Assembly: GCF_007713735.2 (NCBI RefSeq)
Contig: NZ_VMNW02000006.1
Span: 117,847 to 181,846 of the forward strand
Reading direction: 5' to 3'
DNA from: Amycolatopsis acidicola
Lineage (GTDB): Bacteria; Actinomycetota; Actinomycetes; Mycobacteriales; Pseudonocardiaceae
Length of the DNA stretch: 64,000 bases
A program made the position numbers and the translations under genes. The notes beneath the pieces are model-generated. The model was not told the origin of the DNA. It was given only the letters and a program-made list of their open reading frames with translations, and did not search any database. Shown here in pieces: positions 61,413 through 64,000 of this stretch (its first letter is position 1; each line of letters begins with the position of its first letter).

Positions 61413-62693
61413 TTGTCCTGCATCGCCGAAGTTCGCGTCACGCCGATCCTCATCTCCGACCCGCCGCTGCTGAACCTGCAAGGCGTGCACCAGCCCTACA
61501 CGCCGCGCACTATCGTCGAGGTCATCACCGGGAGCGGGGTCGTCGGCATCGGGGAGACGTATGGCGACACCGATTACCTCAACATCGCGCAGGCTTTCGG
61601 CCCCGAGCTGATCGGCGGCGAGCTGACCGTGAACGATCTACCGGCCAGGGTGGCCGCGTGCACGGAACGCGTTGGCGCGCAACGGATCGACAACACCGTG
61701 CAGGCCGAGGGCCTGCGGGGCAGCCGCTCGATGACCAAGATCGCGCTAAGCGTGTCGTCCGCGTTCGAGGTCGCGATCTGGGACGCGCTGGGCCACGAGC
61801 TGGGCCTGCCGGTGCACGCGCTGCTCGGCGGGAAGGTGCGCGATGCCGTGGAATACAGCGCGTATCTGTTCTACCGGTGGGCGGAGCACCCGGAGCCGGA
61901 TGAGCCCAAGGACACGTGGGGCGCGGCGCTCGACCCGGAAGGTGTTGTGGCGCAAGCGAAGCGTATGGCCGACGACTACGGGTTCAGCTCGTTCAAGCTC
62001 AAGGGCGGCGTCTTCGAACCGGCGCAGGAGGTGGCGGCGATCCGCGCGCTGGCCGAGGCGTTCCCCGGGCAGCCGCTGCGACTCGACCCGAACGGCGCGT
62101 GGTCCGTGGCCACCAGCCTCGAAGTGGCGGCGCAACTGGAAGGCGTCGCCGAGTACCTGGAGGACCCGACTACGGGCACCTCGAACATGGCGCAGGTCGC
62201 GGCCAGGACTTCGCTTCCGCTGGCCACCAACATGTGCGTCACCTCCGTCGACGAGATCGCCGAAGCTTTCCGCACCGATGCGGTGCAGGTGGTCCTGTCC
62301 GACCATCACTATTGGGGCGGATTGCGTGCGACGCAGGACCTGGCCGCGGTGTGCCGGGCGTTCGGGGTGGAACTCTCCATGCACAGCAACACACATCTCG
62401 GCATCAGCCTCGCCGCGATGACACAGGTGGCCGCCACCATCCCGGGCTTGCGCTACGCCTGCGACACGCACCGCCCCTGGCAGACCGAGGACGTGATCAC
62501 CGAGCCGCACACGTTCAGTGGCGGCAAACTGGCTGTGACCGACACGCCGGGCCTCGGCGTCGAACTGGACCGGGACAGCCTCGCCAAGCTGCACAAACGT
62601 TGGCAGGAAAGCGAAGTCCGCACCCGGGACGATGCGGCTGCGATGCGCCGTGTGCACCCGGACTGGACCGCGCCCGCGTTCCCTCGCTGGTGA
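61413..62693 (+). CDS. gudD: glucarate dehydratase (enolase superfamily)
   Basis: I use the TTG at 61,413, preceded by GAGGAGCG and 11 bp after kdgD; product 426 aa. Enolase-superfamily residues are visible: KxK in SSFKLKGGVFEP, metal ligands in RLDPNGAWS and EYLEDPT, and SMHSNTHLGISLA near 340. It dehydrates D-glucarate to 5-keto-4-deoxyglucarate, the substrate of kdgD. Confidence 0.92.
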   Translation: MSCIAEVRVTPILISDPPLLNLQGVHQPYTPRTIVEVITGSGVVGIGETYGDTDYLNIAQAFGPELIGGELTVNDLPARVAACTERVGAQRIDNTVQAEGLRGSRSMTKIALSVSSAFEVAIWDALGHELGLPVHALLGGKVRDAVEYSAYLFYRWAEHPEPDEPKDTWGAALDPEGVVAQAKRMADDYGFSSFKLKGGVFEPAQEVAAIRALAEAFPGQPLRLDPNGAWSVATSLEVAAQLEGVAEYLEDPTTGTSNMAQVAARTSLPLATNMCVTSVDEIAEAFRTDAVQVVLSDHHYWGGLRATQDLAAVCRAFGVELSMHSNTHLGISLAAMTQVAATIPGLRYACDTHRPWQTEDVITEPHTFSGGKLAVTDTPGLGVELDRDSLAKLHKRWQESEVRTRDDAAAMRRVHPDWTAPAFPRW

Positions 62694-62708
62694 TAGGAAA
62701 GAGGGAAC

Positions 62709-63476
62709 ATGGCTGAGCAGCAGAAAGGCGTCCGCGATGTGAAGTCGGCCGGACGGACGGTCGACGTTCTCGAGGTGCTCGGGAGCCTCGACGGCAAGCC
62801 GATCGGCCTCCGCGGGCTGGCCGAACGGATGGACGTGCCGCGCAGCAGCCTGTACGCGCTGCTGCAAACTCTGGTGAACCGCGGCTGGGTGCGCACGGAC
62901 GCCACGGGCTCGCTGTACTCCATCGGCGTGCGCGCGTTACTCGTCGGCACCTCCTACATCGATGGCGATTCGCGTCTCGGCGCGGCGCGACAGTATCTGG
63001 AATCCTTGGGGGACAAGGTCGGTGAGACAGTCCACTTCGCCCGGCTCGATGGGCCGGACGTCGTTTACCTGGCCACGCGGGAATCCCGGCACTACCTGCG
63101 CCCGTTCAGCCGCGTCGGGCGCCGGCTGCCCGCGTACGCGACTTCGCTGGGCAAGGCGATTCTGGCGGAGTACCCGGAGGCCGAGGTGGAGAAGCTGCTA
63201 CCCGGCGAACTCCCCGCGCTGACCGAGCACACCCTGGACCGCCCCGGCCTCCTCGCCGATCTCGGTGCCGTCCGCGAGCAGGGTTACGCGGTCGACAATG
63301 AGGAGGGCACGGTCGGCCTGCGCTGCTTCGGAATGGCGCTGCGATACGAGACTCCTGCGCAAGATGCGATCAGCTGCTCGATCCCCATCGCCCGCCTGAC
63401 CCCGGAAATCGAGGCATTGGTCCTGGACGCGCTCGCGGATGCACGTAAGGGAATCGAACAAGCAGTCCGAGGCTGA
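62709..63476 (+). CDS. IclR-family regulator of glucarate catabolism
   Basis: The 255-aa protein has an IclR winged helix at residues 12-75 (VDVLEVLGSLDGKPIGLRGL, DVPRSSLYALLQTLVNRGWV) and an effector domain (YVLATRESRHYLRPFSRVG-like region, LPAYATSLGKAILAEYPEAE). It follows gudD by 15 bp and should respond to glucarate or 5-keto-4-deoxyglucarate and act at the inverted repeat 60,434-60,468. Confidence 0.92.
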   Translation: MAEQQKGVRDVKSAGRTVDVLEVLGSLDGKPIGLRGLAERMDVPRSSLYALLQTLVNRGWVRTDATGSLYSIGVRALLVGTSYIDGDSRLGAARQYLESLGDKVGETVHFARLDGPDVVYLATRESRHYLRPFSRVGRRLPAYATSLGKAILAEYPEAEVEKLLPGELPALTEHTLDRPGLLADLGAVREQGYAVDNEEGTVGLRCFGMALRYETPAQDAISCSIPIARLTPEIEALVLDALADARKGIEQAVRG

Positions 63477-63501
63477 TGGCGGAGGTGTGTCTTTGCCCTG
63501 A

Positions 63502-63527
63502 GGGTGGATCGCGCCAGCGATCCGCCC
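63502..63527 (+). terminator. hairpin after the IclR gene
   Basis: GGGTGGATCG pairs with CGATCCGCCC (one G-T pair) around a 6-nt loop, 25 bases after the stop. There is no T run. Confidence 0.65.
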
Positions 63528-63528
63528 T

Positions 63529-63685
63529 AGAGGTGGGTGCTCATCCCGTCGCCTGCCCAGCCCCCTCATCACTTTGCCCTGGGCCCGCAACCTTTTTGCA
63601 CGACTTGCGCCCGAAAGACCAAAGCTTGCGGGTCCAGGGGAAAGTGATAGCGCTTTCGCAGGCGACGGGATGAGCACCCACCTCT
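63529..63685. repeat. 157-bp imperfect hairpin with perfect 28-bp arms
   Basis: The outer 28 bp at each end are exact complements (63,529-63,556 and 63,658-63,685). A second stem follows inside (ATCACTTTGCCCTGG with CCAGGGGAAAGTGAT, one mismatch; GCCCGCAA with TTGCGGGT). No open frame of the window's codon style is present. Confidence 0.85.
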
Positions 63686-63823
63686 CCCCTCTCGCAACCG
63701 GTGGCCGAGCTACGGGCCGTGCCCATCCTGGAGCCTGCCTCCCGGCGAGGGGATCTTTTCTCTTTTTGCTTTGTTGTTGCTCGGCTTGGGGCAGCAACGG
63801 ACGCGCGGGGGCCGCGCTGTGTG

Positions 63824-63947
63824 CACCCCTCCGCCGCCCCGATCTCGGAGTGTTTGCGATCTCGGCACTGCGTCAAGGCGGGAAAGATGCCTTGACCCAG
63901 CACCAAGATCGCAAAAGCAGGCTGGGGATCGGAGCGGCGGAGGGGTG
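63824..63947. repeat. 124-bp imperfect hairpin, second large palindrome
   Basis: The outer 21-bp arms differ at one base; inner arms TTTGCGATCT/AGATCGCAAA (63,853 and 63,906) and TCAAGGC/GCCTTGA (63,873 and 63,889) are exact. It does not share sequence with the first hairpin. The gap 63,477-64,000 holds no recognisable gene apart from these structures. Confidence 0.82.
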
Positions 63948-64000
63948 TGGTCGTCGGGACGGCTCGCTTCGCGTCGCCGGGCGGCGGTTGAGGGGGGTGG

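Overview
The window is high-GC actinobacterial DNA. Its dense, overlapping genes with many GTG/TTG starts, paired XRE/GntR regulators, an MMPL transporter, adoK beside metK and a pSAM2-type integrative element all fit the Pseudonocardiaceae; an Amycolatopsis-like host is the best guess, by inference only. No CRISPR array or rRNA is present.

Layout. (1) 1-14,449 is chromosomal: a truncated CBS/nucleotidyltransferase gene, an unusual XRE-HTH + winged-helix + degenerate MNT + HEPN-like protein with a lipase-like neighbour, tRNA-Ser(GGA), an MMPL transporter, a four-gene operon around a soluble FtsK/SpoIIIE ATPase, metK-adoK, and a secreted ExeM/NucH-type nuclease. (2) 14,450-32,476 is an apparently complete actinomycete integrative and conjugative element (AICE) of about 17.9 kb in tRNA-Ser(CGA). 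It is bounded by 115-bp direct repeats differing at one base and carries int, xis, a DUF3631 replication protein, a TraB-type translocase, Spd-like proteins, several regulators and an AT-richer cargo end. The cargo is a NYN-domain protein, a predicted PD-(D/E)XK nuclease overlapping a 481-aa unknown partner, and a membrane protein. (3) 32,508-36,508 holds tadA and its partner, an M20 amidohydrolase, tyrA, and a divergent pair resembling the Rv0909/Rv0910 antitoxin-toxin pair.

(4) 36,505-42,517 is the most striking chromosomal block. Six minus-strand genes encode a papain-like C1 peptidase, a protein with eight 11-aa Pro/Asn repeats that shares the C-terminal domain of the peptidase, a chagasin-type (I42) cysteine-peptidase inhibitor, a sigma-70-family factor, a 160-aa partner and a TPR-CHAT protease. 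This looks like a protease/sigma-factor regulatory circuit and is the leading candidate for an undescribed system. (5) 42,654-51,493 has regulator/target pairs (TetR with an NAD(P)-binding protein; MarR with an ABC exporter), an MFS transporter, an aldehyde dehydrogenase and a decayed racemase gene. (6) 51,505-64,000 holds a minisatellite, an MBL-fold hydrolase, a secreted GH1 glycosidase, Fic, cutA, a TPP enzyme, phoD and a D-glucarate catabolic operon (dehydratases plus IclR), then two large hairpins with no gene.

Several DNA-level signals are not explained by genes: two copies of a hairpin element with compensatory stem changes (about 9.5 kb and 53.5 kb), helically phased repeats before an AICE regulator, a symmetric array of short repeats inside the 3' end of the AICE replication gene (candidate origin), a perfect 16-bp inverted repeat after the translocase gene (candidate transfer site), and paired repeats at each end of the AICE that look like integrase arm sites. 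Functions are assigned from motifs read by eye; no database search was run.
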